Assembly (NCBI GenBank): GCA_024291935.2
Contig: CM044306.1
Span: 4,288,501-4,352,500, forward strand
Reading direction: 5' to 3'
Length of the DNA: 64,000 nucleotides
Source: Okapia johnstoni
Lineage: Eukaryota; Chordata; Mammalia; Artiodactyla; Giraffidae
Shown here: positions 20,926 through 32,849 of the stretch, one piece after another
Layout: the number at the start of each line of letters is the position of its first letter
Numbering within the stretch: position 1 is the stretch's first letter
Made by a program: the position numbers and the translations under genes
Notes under the pieces: generated by a model
Told to the model about the DNA's origin: nothing
Seen by the model: only the letters and a program-made list of their open reading frames with translations
Database searches by the model: none

Positions 20926-22864
20926 TGTCACTCTGTGCTCTCGGAGTCCAAGCAAAGATCAACCATCTCCACCACCCACCCGGGGTGCTCCATGCCAGCC
21001 CAGATGTCTGGCAACCCTGAAATAAATGAACACACCCTTGAGGTGCCTGGCCTGCCTCTTACAATCAGCCTAACAATACAACAACCCCAAAGCAACTGAG
21101 CAGACACCACCTCGGAGGGCTCAGGGCGGCATCAAGGTTGAAAATCTGGGAGCGTGGAACCACTTTCAGCCATCTTAGGCAACGTTGGAAAAAATAAAAT
21201 AGAATAAGACAATGCAAACTTAGAACTCAAAGGAAAATAATTCAAACCTCCCTGGGGCTTCAAATTGAATTACTTTAATGACAACTGAATTTCCTTTTGA
21301 AGCATGAAACATGAGGTAAATAGAAAAACAGCGCAGTTTCTTTTCTCTTATTTTTCTGGCGAGTGCTGTGTTCCTGGGTGATTTGGGGAAAATCTGGGCA
21401 CTGATGGAGAAGAGCCAGCTCCCCACCCAGGGGTCTCCCGGGCTGGGCATGCCGACCTGAGGATGTTGCCTTCACCCAACTTCCCCCTTTAGGACTCTTC
21501 TGGAAACACTTAGATAAAGGACACAGGATGAAAAGATGGAAAACAAGCATAGGAAGCGTAGCTGACACTTCTTTTTTTTCCTTCGCTGTTCAAGCAACAA
21601 TTTATGCCTGGTTTTTTTCGGACAGCAGATTTTATTTGTTTTTCTAGACTCCTACCCTGTTCCCATCTCAGGGGTGGGGCAGGCTGATATTTTTCTTTCA
21701 AGGCTGTACTAAAAATTCCTGCCTCCCTCATCACTCTGAGCCCCAGAATCGCCACTGCCGTCGGCCGGGAGCTCTTTGTCACTCTCGAGACGGCTGGGAG
21801 CCCAGCCTCCCCCATCCCCATGCGATGTGGGGTGGCCTTGGAGCATTTAAGACAAGCAAGGTACGAGACATTCTCCCCTCTCCTATCTCTCCAGCGTGTT
21901 ACTTGAGGATTCCAATTGTTTCCTTTTAGCAGAACATCTCTGACAAAACTCCTCCTGTGTTATCACTCCCTATGGTATAATGAGTTCCAATCTTTCTGCA
22001 GAAGTAAAACTGTTGCCATGTCTCAACCCTCAGCTGGTGGCTTCCTCCCACCTCTCCTGAGCATGAGATTGGAGTTTGGGGAGGGAGGGGTGGGTTGGAG
22101 GGAGGCCTAGTCTGCAGCCTGGGACTCAGAGGGTTAAGTTAGCCTGGGCGCAGAAGGAGAGAGGGGAACCGCCAGGCATGGCATTCCCCTGGTCCCAGAT
22201 GGGGGATGCTTAATAACACCCATCCGCAAGTCAGCTTGTTTGGTTATCTTGGAGTGTGTGCTGGGGATAACTCATCCTGGCCTGTCCATCCGGATGTAGC
22301 CTCGCTCAAAATCAAGCCTTATACAGGAGTCTTATCCCCCAGGGCTGCCTCCTCCCGGGCTGATAAAGAGTTTCATCATGGATGATTCAAGGGGTTGAGA
22401 TGCGAGCTCTGGTGATAGCTAATGAGGCCTCCAGCCTCCAGCTGACCTCACTCTCTGCTTGTTGACAGGTTCGGTGCGGCTGGCCAAGTAGCATCATCCC
22501 ATCGGAGCCAAGACAAGTGATCTCCGGCTCTTGCATACACATCATCTCCCCACCCCCTGGGCCCTGTGCCTCCAAGTCCTCCTGGATCGCAGTCCACCTC
22601 TAAGCCTCCCAGTGGATCCTCCCCAGGTGCCACTTCTGGAGGCAAATGAGCCAGCTGAGATGGAGAGGGCTGCTTCTGTCTCCAGGCCCACATCGAGTTA
22701 GAGCATCTAGGTAGAGCTTGGCCGCTTCTTCCTTCTTCCAGACACTCTCCTTCCCACTCAAACAGTTCGGGACCTGAGTAGGTGGTTTTGAGTCTTGAGT
22801 CACTTATAAGCATACAGTAGACTCAACCCTCTTGTGTTCAGAGATGACTTTCAACTGGGAAGAA

Positions 22865-22868
<4 letters not shown>
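20926..22868. other. Single-copy DNA with GATA-motif cluster
   Basis: No gene or repeat recognised over nearly 2 kb. GATA-type motifs cluster at 22244-22418. Polypyrimidine runs lie near 21570. Confidence 0.45.

Positions 22869-22909
<41 letters not shown>
22869..22909. repeat. (AC)n microsatellite
   Basis: About 20 AC units, flanked on the right by a GC/GT alternating stretch. Confidence 0.95.
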
Positions 22910-22911
<2 letters not shown>

Positions 22912-23404
22912 CGCGTGTGCACGCCCTTGCAGAGCAGCCCAGCCGGAGCTCTGATGGAAACTGGAGACCTCCTTGTCATCCACACAGCCAGCAGCAGCGA
23001 TGGTCCCCAGCTCCTGAGGCCCAAGTACACGACTGGATGAGGTCAGAGATTGCCAGGCAGCTCTAAAGAGTCCGTGTGGGTACCAGACAGGCTGGTCCAG
23101 GACACGATGTTTTCTCTGAGCCTTCTAAGGGCTAAGGATCGCTTTGCAAACACTGGAAGGGACAGAAAGTGCCGGCAGGGTTTGGGAGGAATCCTACCCC
23201 CTTTTCACCCGCACGGCCAGTTCTTGGGGACCAGAGCTTACAGTGATCTGCAGCTTGGGCTGTGTCCATGCTGGGCTCAAGGCTGAGGCTGAAAAGCCTC
23301 CAATTCCGGTGCCAATTTAATCCACAGAGAAAGCCCCAAGGGCCTCAGTCACACTGACGATAAATCACCCTCCTGACCGCCGAGTGATGCTTTGCTGTTC
23401 TCTA
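22910..23404. other. Single-copy DNA
   Basis: No gene or repeat recognised. Confidence 0.45.
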
Positions 23405-23560
23405 AGGGCTTTTTGTATATATTATCTGATCCTCATGCCACATCTGTGAGTTGGATATTGCTAACCCTTTCTCTTTTGTAAAGGAGGAAACTTGGCTTAG
23501 TGAGGGCAGAATGAGAATGCAAACTTTGGACCTCTGACCCCAGAGCCTTTGCTCCTTCTT
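23405..23560 (-). repeat. MIR SINE
   Basis: Reverse MIR blocks: tattatctgatcctcatgcc, ttgtaaaggaggaaacttgg, then cctctgaccccagagccttt. Confidence 0.75.
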
Positions 23561-23659
23561 TGCAGAGGAAATTTAATCATACTTGGAAATGGACTTGAAG
23601 ACTTAAAGACACAGTGGTGAGATTAACAAAGGCAAGGTGACAAAAGAGTGGAGGACATT

Positions 23660-24510
23660 TTCCTTTTAAGAATTTTTAAATTGCTTTTCCTGAGCATATT
23701 GTAAATTTAATTACATATTACTTTATGTAGTTGATCCATGGTTATTGTAGAACATTTTAAAAATTCTGGTAAGGGAAAGGAAAAGATAAACCATTAACCA
23801 TAATTCAAGCCACTGTGTATGTGTACATACAGATGTGTGTGTGTTCGGTCACTCAGTTGCGTCCAGCTCCTCGCAACTTCTTGGCCGTAGCCCGCCAGAG
23901 TCCTCTGGTCATGGAATTTTCCAGGCAAGAATACTGGATCAAGTTGCCATTTCCTACTCCAAGTAATCTTCCCATCCTAGGGATTGAACCTGCATCTCCT
24001 GCATCTCCTGCATTGGCAGGCTGGTTCTTTACCACTGTGCCACCTGGGAAGCACATATAGACGTATGTGCGTGTATGTACTTAGAGAGTTGTTGCATTTT
24101 TTATGTATATGAATATTATATATAAAGATCACACATTAATGTATAATAATTGTATATTCTTATAGATCCCTGCATAACACTTCTTTTTTTGTTTTTTACT
24201 TAGAAACATAGATAAATGCTGGAACTGTCTTTCCCAGTCAGTGGATAGGTTCATATTATTCTTTAATGATTGCTTCATGTTCCATTGTATTGATATTATT
24301 GGACACTCATACTGTTTTCATTTTCTTATAATTGCAAATTCTGCTGTAATGAAGTTTCTTATGCACATATCATTATGCAGCTGTCTGATTATTTCCCTAA
24401 GATCAGTTCCTGGAAGTGCAATAACTTGGTCAAAACACACCAAGATTTTCAATCTGTTTTGCCAAAGGGTGTGTGCCTTTTTACAGTCCCAGCAGCCAGA
24501 TCTGGGAGTC
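23660..24510 (-). repeat. Old L1 (L1M-type) 3' region, split by a SINE
   Basis: Diverged reverse-strand L1. Blocks such as ttgtagaacattttaaaaat, tgttccattgtattgatatt, caaattctgctgtaatgaag and gattatttccctaagatcag follow old-L1 order. It is interrupted by the SINE at about 23842-24052. Confidence 0.7.
23825..24069 (-). repeat. Bov-tA SINE nested in old L1
   Basis: Reverse Bov-tA with a 17-bp TSD differing by three transitions (23825-23841 and 24053-24069). A 9-bp tandem (gcatctcct) in the head is duplicated near 23991-24010. Confidence 0.9.
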
Positions 24511-24653
24511 AAGGCTTTGTGGAAGGACATGCGAGTATGGGGAGAGCCTGGAGGAGGGGGTTGGCATGCCAGTGTGTTTAAGGGGATCTTGCATGACATG
24601 AAACAAAGATGGGATTTGGATTTCTAGGGGTTAGAGAGATACTAAAGTTTCTT

Positions 24654-24872
24654 GGCTTCACACTTGGCTCAAGTGGTAAAGAATCCACCTGCCAGTGTGA
24701 CAGCTGCAGGAAACTTGAGTTCCATCCCGGGATCGGGAAGATCCCCTGGAGGAGGAAATGGCTGCCCACTCCAGTATTCTTGCCTGGAGAATCCCCTGGA
24801 CAGAGGAGCCTGGTGGGCTACAGTCCATGGGTCACAAAGAGTCGGACATGACTTAGCAACTGAACAACAACT
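24654..24872 (+). repeat. Bov-tA SINE
   Basis: Full-length forward copy from ggcttcacacttggctcaag to ttagcaactgaacaacaact. Confidence 0.94.
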
Positions 24873-24929
24873 GATGGAAAGGGAAAAATGGAGAACTAAG
24901 GGTACCAAGATGGGCTGTATCACTGCGGG

Positions 24930-25010
24930 GGACAGAGAGGGGAGAAGAGAGAAGAAGAAAGAGAAAGCAGAGGCGGAGGTGGGAGAAAGGAGGAGGAGAA
25001 GGGAAATAAG
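24930..25010. repeat. GA-rich (purine) low-complexity tract
   Basis: Nearly pure A/G on the + strand. Confidence 0.85.
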
Positions 25011-25019
25011 TTGGAGCCA

Positions 25020-25168
25020 TGGACGGTATGTGTGCTAAGTCGCTTCACTCACGTCCGGCTCTTTTCAACCCCATGGACCATAGCCTGCCAGGCTCCTCTG
25101 TCCATAGGATTCTGCAGCAAGAAGACTGGAGTGGGTTGGCGTTTCCTCTTCCAGATGGAAGGTATGGG
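25020..25168 (-). repeat. BovA/Bov-tA SINE fragment
   Basis: BovB-derived part only (gctaagtcgcttcactcacg to ggcgtttcctcttccag). A 13-bp TSD-like repeat with two mismatches (tggacggtatgtg and tggaaggtatggg) flanks it. Confidence 0.85.
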
Positions 25169-26910
25169 GATAACTGAAGATGATACAAAGCTTCTGAGTC
25201 TGAGCATCTGGGAGAACAGGGATGCTAATAACACCAAAGCACATGGAAGAAAATTTCAAGGGGAAGTGGAATTCAGGTCGAGGAGTCTGCTTGTAACATT
25301 CGTGCAGAGCTGGTCCTCAGGCTGGCTGTGCGGGACTGCCCTGGAGGCAGGTTGGAGAGGCAGCCTCAGAACCCGCAGTCCAGGCTGCAGGAGGCGGTGA
25401 CATTGCAGGGAGTGAAGAGCAGGAGGACAAGGGGGCCCAGACAGGTCCCTAGAGAAAACCAGCTCGCTCACAGTGGGGAGACGAAAGAGCCACGGAGGAT
25501 GATACAGAGGAAGAGAGAGCGGGCGTGTCCGTGTGGTGTGATCCGAGTGTGTTGGGAAGGATGCCAAGGGGCCAATGGAAAACCGTGGAGAAGTAGTCAT
25601 TCTGGCTGACCACACTGGAGAGACCCACGTCGGGTGAGACAGGGCTCTGTCCAGCTTGCCCTGAGCCTGCATCGAGCCTGGTCTGTGTCTTCACTACGCT
25701 CAAAGCACAGCGTACACCAGGCCCAGAATGGTGGCGAGAAGGGCCCTCCTAGGTCTGATCCAACCAAGAATGTTGCCACCCAGCTGGCCTGGCTTGAACT
25801 GTTTAAGCCTGATTGGGGGCAGGGCGGGGAGTGGTGGGGAGAGTCCTGGGGAAAGTCTTTTTGTGAATTGTCTACCTGAATGCATAGCATCCAGAGAGGG
25901 TCAAAGATGAAACAAGATACACATCTGCACACTCTGTTTAAAGCCATGATACAATAGTAGCCTAATCAAAAATTTTCAAGTTCCAACCCAGAATAAGGAA
26001 GGGGAGATCTTATTATCTATGTGGTGGAGGTGGTAAATTTCCTGTCTTAATTCAACAAAAGAGTAAAGGTCTTTGGGCTGACATAGATACCACTCTCCCT
26101 CTCAAAACAAAATCTTGAGTTACAGAAAAATCATTCTCCCAGAGAAGGTGATAGGCTGGTTATAATCTGCACATCTTGGCCGTCTCTGAAGGAAGTTTCC
26201 GAGGCTACGTGGCTGTGTCCTCAGTATCCAAGGGTGGGAGCAACCCTCCAGCCAAATCCCTTCGCTCTACTTTGCCTCCCCCAGAACTCAACGGAGAGCA
26301 CACACTAGGCAGAACAAAACAGTGGCAACTCATGATAAATGGACCGAGCAGCCCCACATCCTCCTCACTCTCCGTTACCATGGTGACACCAGCCAGCCAA
26401 AACCAAGAGATCAGGAAATATCCATAAGTGGCAGTCTGGTGGACACAGGTATCTGGGGACTCAGTTCGAACCAACGAGATCCATCAGTCTACTGAGGGTT
26501 GAAGGGGAACAGGCAGTGAGATGCAGAGTTGGGGGGAGGGGGCTAAGGTTCAAACAAGTGGGCTTTGTCCTCGAGACTAGACACCTCTTTCCTCTCCACA
26601 GAGCTCTGTAGCATTCTGGTCATTGCTGACCCCACACACCAAAGCTGTGTTTTCTTTCCAGTATGTTCATTTCTTCTTCCCTCTTTAACTTCACCTGCAA
26701 GTCTAGAGAGCCTCGAAGATGGGCAGCTGGGTTATATGCTCAAGAAGGTATGGAAAGAGGCAGAATATTTGACAGAAGGTCACCGGAGCCCTCCTCAACC
26801 ACTTTGGAGAGTGAACAGCAAACCTGAATACCATCTACTCTTTCCACTCAGGACAGACTAAGTAAGCATACCCTCTACATTTACAGGCAGAAAGCCATCT
26901 CTTTAAAAGT
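25169..26910. other. Single-copy DNA
   Basis: No gene or repeat recognised. Open frames of 116-138 codons at 25256-25947 occur on both strands in several phases. Confidence 0.45.
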
Positions 26911-27050
26911 GTCCATGGGATTCTCCAGGCAAGAATACTAGAGTGGGTAGCCATCCCCTTCTCCATGGCATCTTCCTGACCCAGGGTGATCGAACCCAGG
27001 TCTCCTGCACTGCAGGAAGATTCTTTACCATCTGAGCCACCAGGGAAGCC
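26911..27050 (-). repeat. Bov-tA SINE, 3'-deleted
   Basis: Reverse copy retaining the tRNA head and middle (gtccatgggattctccaggc to gagccaccagggaagcc) but lacking the terminal BovB-derived bases. This suggests later deletion rather than retroposition-type 5' truncation. Confidence 0.9.
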
Positions 27051-27088
27051 ACAAAAGGGTAGTTGAGGTTACTTAAAAAATTAAAAGT

Positions 27089-27388
27089 AGGACTTCTTGG
27101 AGAAGGCAGTGGCACCCCACTCCAGTACTCTTGCCTGGAGAATCCCATGGACGGAGGAGCCTGGTAGGCTGCAGTCCATGGGGTCGTGAAGAGTTGGACA
27201 CGACTGAGCGACTTCACTTTCACTTTTCACTTTCATGCATTGGAGAAGGAAATAGCAACCCACTCCAGTGTTCTTGCCTGGAGAATCCCAGGGACGGCGG
27301 AGCCTGGTGGGCTGCCGTCTATGGGGTTGCACAGAGCCGGACATGACTGACGTGACTTAGCAGCAGCAGCAGCACCAGCAGCAGGACT
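27089..27388 (+). repeat. Bov-A2 SINE (dimer) nested in L1
   Basis: Two BovA monomers joined by the tttcatgcattggagaagg linker, ending in a CAG-rich tail (27359-27382). The 6-bp TSD aggact lies at 27089-27094 and 27383-27388. L1 reads through when it is removed. Confidence 0.93.
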
Positions 27389-27587
27389 ACCATATGAGCC
27401 AGCAATCCCACTCCTGGGCATATACCTGAGAAAACCATAATTCAAAAAGACCCAGCATTGTTTACAATAGCCGGGACGTGGGAGCAACCAAAATGTCTGC
27501 CGACAGATGAATGGATAGAGAAGATGTGGTGCAAATACAATGGAATATTCCTCAGCCATAAAAAGGGGTGAAATTGAGTCCTCATGG

Positions 27588-28051
27588 TGATATGGATGCC
27601 AACAAAGTCCATCTAGTCAAGGCTATGGTTTTTCGAGTGGTCATGTATGGATGTGGTTGGACTATGAAGAAAGCTGAGTGCCGCAGAATTGATGCTTTTG
27701 AACTGTGGTGTTGGAGAAGACTCTTGAGAGTCCCTTGGACTGCAAGGAGATCCAACCAGTCCATCCTCAAGGAGATCAGTCCTGGGTGTTCATTGGAAGG
27801 ACTGATGCTGAAGCTGAAGCTCCAATACGTTGGCCACCTGATGCAAAGAGCTGACTCATTGGAAAAGACTCTGATGCTGGGAAAGATTGAAGGTGGGAGG
27901 AGAAGGGGACGACAGAGGATGAGATGGTTGGATGGCATCACCGACTCAATGGACATGAGTTTGCGTAAACTCAGGGTGATGGACAGGGAGGCCTGGTGCA
28001 CTGTGGTCCACGGGGTCCTGAGTGACTGAACTGAACTGAGTGACATGGATG
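27588..28051 (+). repeat. BovB LINE 3' end nested in L1
   Basis: 5'-truncated BovB. An open frame at 27568-28029 crosses its RT C-terminal part ([18 protein letters not shown]). The 11-bp TSD tgatatggatg (27588-27598) recurs with one mismatch at 28041-28051. Confidence 0.94.
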
Positions 28052-28484
28052 GACCCGGAGTGAAGCGAGTCAGAAACAGAAAAACAAAGATCCTATGTTA
28101 ACGCGTATACGTGGAATATAGAAAATGCTACAAATGAGCTTATTTGCAGGGCAGGAAGAGAGATGCAGAGGTAGAGAATGGACGAGTGAGCACGGGGGAG
28201 GCGGGGGAGGATGGGACGAACTCCAGGAGGAGCACTGACGTGTGTACCCTACCTTGTGAAACACGGAGAGCTGGTGGGAAGCTGCCGTGTAGTGCAGGGA
28301 GCAGCTCAGGGCTCTGTGATGACCTAGAGCCGTGCAAGGGGGCAGGGAGGCTCGAGAGAGAGGGGACATATGCATGCCTATAGCTGATCCACTTCACTGT
28401 ACAGCAAGAACTAACATAACATTGTAAAGCAATTCTACTCCAATGAAAACATAAAACTAAAAGCTTTTAAAAATAAAAGGGTAG

Positions 28485-29048
28485 CAGCACCAAAGCTTGA
28501 GAGAGAAAAGGAGAAGACTCAACCTATATTGTAGTATATTCTTCACTATTTGATTTTTTTGTGTAACAGGAAGCCGATAGTCAAATATTAACTGAGAGTT
28601 TTATCACAGCTCAGTAGACTTGGTGGACATAATTTCCACTCAACGATCATCACCAAACATAAGCATAGGAAAGGAGAAAAGAAACCTCTCAGTTACTCCT
28701 ACTTTTTACGAAATGGAAATAACATGTTCCTACGTAGGTACTTTGAAATTTGGTCATTTGAATCATTCAAATTCTAGGTACACATCAGGAATCTTGTAAC
28801 AAGCCACTCTCCACACACGGCCTGCAGAAGCTGGAGGACCAATTCAGCCTGCTGCTCTAAGCTCTCAGGCCATTGCTTTCTCATTGCAGAAGCCACAGAG
28901 GTCAAGACTAGGATTTCTGCAGTCAGTTGCCAAAATCTATCAGGGTTTACTGCTTGTAGAAGGCAATCAAAACATGCTGGTTTATTGAATATTGAAAAGT
29001 GTTTAAAGTCTTAACTGTAGTAGAAATTATAGCTGAATCTCCTAAAAC
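28485..29048. other. Single-copy AT-rich DNA
   Basis: No gene or repeat recognised. Confidence 0.45.
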
Positions 29049-30531
29049 TGGGGCTTTCCAGGTGGTGCTAGTGGTAAAGAACCCACCTGCCAATGCAGGA
29101 GACTGAAAGACACGGGTTCAATCCCTGGGTCAGGATGATCCCCTGGAGGAGGGCATGGCAACCCACTCCAGTATTTCTTTTTTTTTTTTAATAAATTTAT
29201 TTATTTTAGTTGGGGGCTAATTAGTTTACAATATTGTAGTAGTTTTTGCCACACATTGACATGAATCAGCCATGGGTTTACACGCATTCCCCACCCTGAA
29301 CCCTCCTTCCACCTCCCTCCCCATCCCATCCCTCTGGGTCATCCCAATGCTCCAGCCCTGAGCATTTGTCTCATGCATAGAACATGGAATGGTGTTCCGC
29401 TTCACATATGATAATATACATGTTTCAATGCTATTGTCCCAGAACGTCCCACCCTCACCTTCTTCCTCAGAGTCCACAAGACTGTTCTATACATCTGTGT
29501 CTCTTATTCTGTCTCACATATAGGGTTACCGTTACCATCTTTCAAATTCCATATATATGCATTAGTATACTGTATTGGTGTTTTTCTTTCTGGCTTACTT
29601 CACTCTGTATAATGGGCTCAAGTTTCATCCATCTCAATAGCACCGATTCAAATGTACTTTTTTTAATGGCTGAGTAATATTCCATTGTGTATATGTACCA
29701 CAGCTTCCTTATCCATTCGTCTGCTGATGGACATCTAGGTTGCTTCCATATCTTGGCTATTGTAAACAGTGCTGCGATGAACATTGGGGTACACGTGTCC
29801 CTTTCAATTCTGGTTTCCTCGGTGTGTATGCCCAGCAGTGGGATTGCTGGGTCATATGGCAGTTCTATTCCCAGTTTTTTAAGGAATCTCCACGCTGTTC
29901 TCCATAGTGGCTGTGCTAGTTTGCATTCCTACCAACAGTGTAAGAAGGCCTTTTCTCCACACCCTCTCCAGCATTTATTGCTTGTAGACTTTTGGATAGC
30001 AGCCATTCTGACTGGTGTGTAATGGTACCTCATTGTGGTTTTGATTTGCATTTCTCTAATAATGAGTGATGTTGAGCCTCTTTTCATGTGTTTGTTAGCC
30101 ATCTGTATGTCTTCTTTGGAGAAATGTCTGTTTAGTTCTTTGGCCCATTTTTTGATTGGGTCGTTTATTTTTCTGGAATTCAGCTGCAGGAGTTGCTTGT
30201 ATATTTTTGAGATTAATTCTTTGCCTGTTGCTTCGTTTGCTATTATTTTCTCCCATTCTGAAGGCTGTCTTTTCACCTTGCTCATAGTTTCCTTTGTTGT
30301 GCAAAAGCTTTTAATTTTAATTAGGTCCCATATGTTTATTTTTGCTTTTATTTCCAATATTCTGGGAGGTGGGTCATGGAGGATCCTGCTGTGATTTATG
30401 TCGGAGAGTGCCTACTCCAGTATTCTTGCCTGGAGAATCCCATGGACAGAAGAGCCTGGTGGGCTCTGGTCCAAAGGATCACAAAGAGTCAGATGCGATT
30501 GAAATGACTTAGTGCATACACACCAAAAACT
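29041..30531 (+). repeat. Bov-tA SINE split by an L1
   Basis: The head and middle lie at 29049-29175 and the BovB-derived tail at 30414-30522. They join exactly in the actccagtattcttgcc segment once the L1 is removed. The SINE's own TSD is probably cctaaaact / ccaaaaact (29041-29049, 30523-30531). Confidence 0.94.
29165..30424 (-). repeat. L1 3' end nested in a SINE, with ORF2 remnants
   Basis: About 1.24 kb of 5'-truncated L1 in reverse orientation, with its poly-A tail as the T-run at 29177-29189. Perfect 11-bp TSD actccagtatt at 29165-29175 and 30414-30424. ORF2 C-terminal frames lie at 29929-30357 ([18 protein letters not shown]) and 29542-29784 ([17 protein letters not shown]), separated by a frame break. 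The endonuclease and RT domains are absent, so it cannot move by itself. Confidence 0.96.
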
Positions 30532-30855
30532 CTTCTTTCCTCTTTAGTTTACCAACCGTGGCATTTAAGTGGAGGTGGCCCCACACTTGAATCTCTTGTC
30601 CTAGTTGTTTCTGAAGCCAGGTTACATCCCTACACTGCCAGGTGCATGGCTGGGAGACTCTTCCTCGGATCCGACGAGCTGCACCCGTATCCTTTCACGT
30701 TCCCTTTTTATGTATAACAATTAGACTTGGGTTTCTATATTTGCAACCAAGAGTCCAAGCCATGCATTCCCACCCCACCACCCCACTTCCTTGAAGCTAG
30801 GTCTCCATTTCAGTCATCTCTGTTATTCTCAGGACCAACGCATTGCTGGTGCTGA
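30532..30855. other. Single-copy DNA
   Basis: No gene or repeat recognised. Confidence 0.45.
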
Positions 30856-31390
30856 ACACTTGCTCCTTGGAAGGAAAGCTATGACAAATGTACACAGTGT
30901 GTTAAAAAGCAGAGACATCACCTTGCCAACAAAGGTCCCTATAGTCAAAGCTATGTTTTTTCCAGTAGTCATGTACAGATGTGAGAGTTGGTCCATAAAG
31001 AAGGCTGAAGAGCAAAGAATTGATGCTTTCAAATTGTGGTGCTGGAGAAGACTCTTGAGAGTTCCTTGGACAGCAAGGAGATCCAATCAGTCCATCCTAA
31101 AGGAAATCAACCCTGAATATTCATTGAAAGTACTGACGCTGAAGCTGAAGCTCCAATATTTTGGCCACCTGATGGGAAGAGCCGCCTCATCGGAAAAGAC
31201 CCTGATTCTGGGAAATATAGAGGGCAAAAAGAGAAGGGAGCAGCAGAGGATGAGAGGTTAGATAGTATCACCGACTCAGTGGACATGAATCTGAGCAAAC
31301 TCTGGGAGATAGTGGAGGACAGGGGAACCTGACGTGCTGCAGGGCACGGGGTCGCAAGGGTCGGACACGACTGAGTGACTGGACAACACA
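30856..31390 (+). repeat. BovB LINE 3' end
   Basis: Forward 5'-truncated BovB from cttgctccttggaaggaaag to gactgagtgactggacaac. An open frame at 30791-31261 covers the RT C-terminal part, then breaks. Confidence 0.95.
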
Positions 31391-31574
31391 ATTGGTTTGG
31401 TAACAAGTATAAGTTCTAGCAGCCTCCTTTTGGCTGCCTTCTTAGCTCAGAGCCAAATAGAAACTGAGTAATAATTTTATTTATAAGACATACCCAGCTT
31501 TCACCTCTTCCAAGCTTCCTGGAGCCTCGGTATCCTCTCTCTGGAGCAAGTTTCTGGCACTGCAGCAACAGCAG

Positions 31575-31735
31575 TGGACACTGACCTCCACCCTGTTACA
31601 ACCACCTGCATCTGTGCGGATGAACCTCGACCTGGAGAAGTGAAACAACTTGCCCAAGATCGAATGTTGACACCGCAGCCCCGTCGATGGTCTGCCTGCC
31701 TCCAAAGCCAGGGTTCTGATAATTTCACTTGCTGG
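31575..31735 (-). repeat. MIR SINE
   Basis: Reverse MIR blocks: tggagaagtgaaacaacttg, cccaagatcgaatg, ctgcctccaaagccagggtt. Confidence 0.65.
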
Positions 31736-32045
31736 ACTTCTCCTTGGATTCCCTGACCTGATTGCCTCCAGTTTTAGAGCTGAAGAACCTTCACGGGTGT
31801 GAGCAAGTATTTAGAATTCTTATCCATCTGCCTCCAGTCGCTTCTGCCTGGTGGGAACAAATCTCCCCAAACACCTGTGGAGAGGTGACTGGTCCGATTC
31901 TGTGCCAGACTCAAACCAGATGGCCTTTCCTGCCAGCGAAGTAGGACTGAGAGGGCTGGAGACACTCTTGATGGTCCCAGAGCATCCAAGGTGTGGGATG
32001 CCATGCGCCCCTCCCCCACTCAACACCAAGCCATCCTCCAGCCCA
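31736..32045. other. Single-copy DNA
   Basis: No gene or repeat recognised. Confidence 0.4.
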
Positions 32046-32418
32046 GAAAGGTAATTTTTAAAAAATATTTATTTATTTATTGTTGGCTGTGCTGGGTCTT
32101 CATGGCTGCAGGCTTTTCTCTAGTTGCCACGAGTGGGGGCAACTCTCCAGTTGTGGTCCGTGGGCTTTCTTTCACGGTGGCTTCTCTTGCTGCAAAGCAC
32201 TGGCTCTAGGGTACTCGGTCTTCAGTACTTGTGGGGTGTGGACTCAGTAGTTGCGGCTCCCGGGCTCTAGAGCACAGGCTCAGTAGTTGCAGTGACCAGG
32301 CTGAGTTGTTCCTCAGAACGTGGGGTCTTCCCGGACCAGGGATCGAACCCACGGGCCCTACATGGGCAGGTGGATTGCCAACCACCAAGCCACCAGGGAA
32401 GACCCCGGAAAGGTCATT
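32046..32418 (-). repeat. Full-length CHR-2-type SINE with TSD
   Basis: About 350 bp, reverse orientation, the most complete CHR in the window. It has the (TTTA)n tail, gtgctgggtcttcatggctg, several gggctcagtagttg-like blocks, and the tRNA head ending in gccaccagggaag. The 11-bp TSD gaaaggtaatt (32046-32056) recurs with one mismatch at 32408-32418. Confidence 0.94.
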
Positions 32419-32849
32419 GGAAGAGCTGGCATTTTGAAAAAGCAGCAGGCAAGGGCAGGGCCCGCGGGGGTGGGTAAGAAAGAGTTAAGGCTGCTGCAGC
32501 TGGCCACAGATGGAGAGAGCAGTCGTGCTCACATAGGTCCTGCTAGAGACCAAGTCAGCTGTCACAGGAGAACAAAGCTCATCCTGCGGCCGCTCAAGTT
32601 GTGCTACACCCAGGAAGCTCCCAGAGCTCTCTGAAGCCGAGGAACAAGGAACCGGCCACGTCCACACAGGCCCCCCAGCCCCTCCCATGGAGGCCTGGAG
32701 GCCACTCCACCTCCATCGGCTGGCCTGGTGTCCAGACAGTCCTGACCCGGAATCGTGGGAGGGTTTGCCGAGGGACTCCTGATGCTCCCAGAGCAGCAGG
32801 ACAGAGGTGGGCTTGCAGGTGTGTGTCTGGGGGAAGTGAAGAGGAACCC
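32419..32849. other. Single-copy GC-rich DNA
   Basis: No gene recognised. The 133-codon minus frame at 32485-32886 runs into BovB sequence. Confidence 0.4.

Larger units (their letters stand above)
27053..28484 (+). repeat. L1 3' end carrying two nested insertions
   Basis: L1 ORF2 end and 3'-UTR with a perfect 10-bp TSD aaaagggtag at 27053-27062 and 28475-28484. L1 sequence occupies 27063-27094, 27389-27598 and 28041-28474. The gaps are a Bov-A2 and a BovB. The ORF2 frame is destroyed. Confidence 0.92.
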
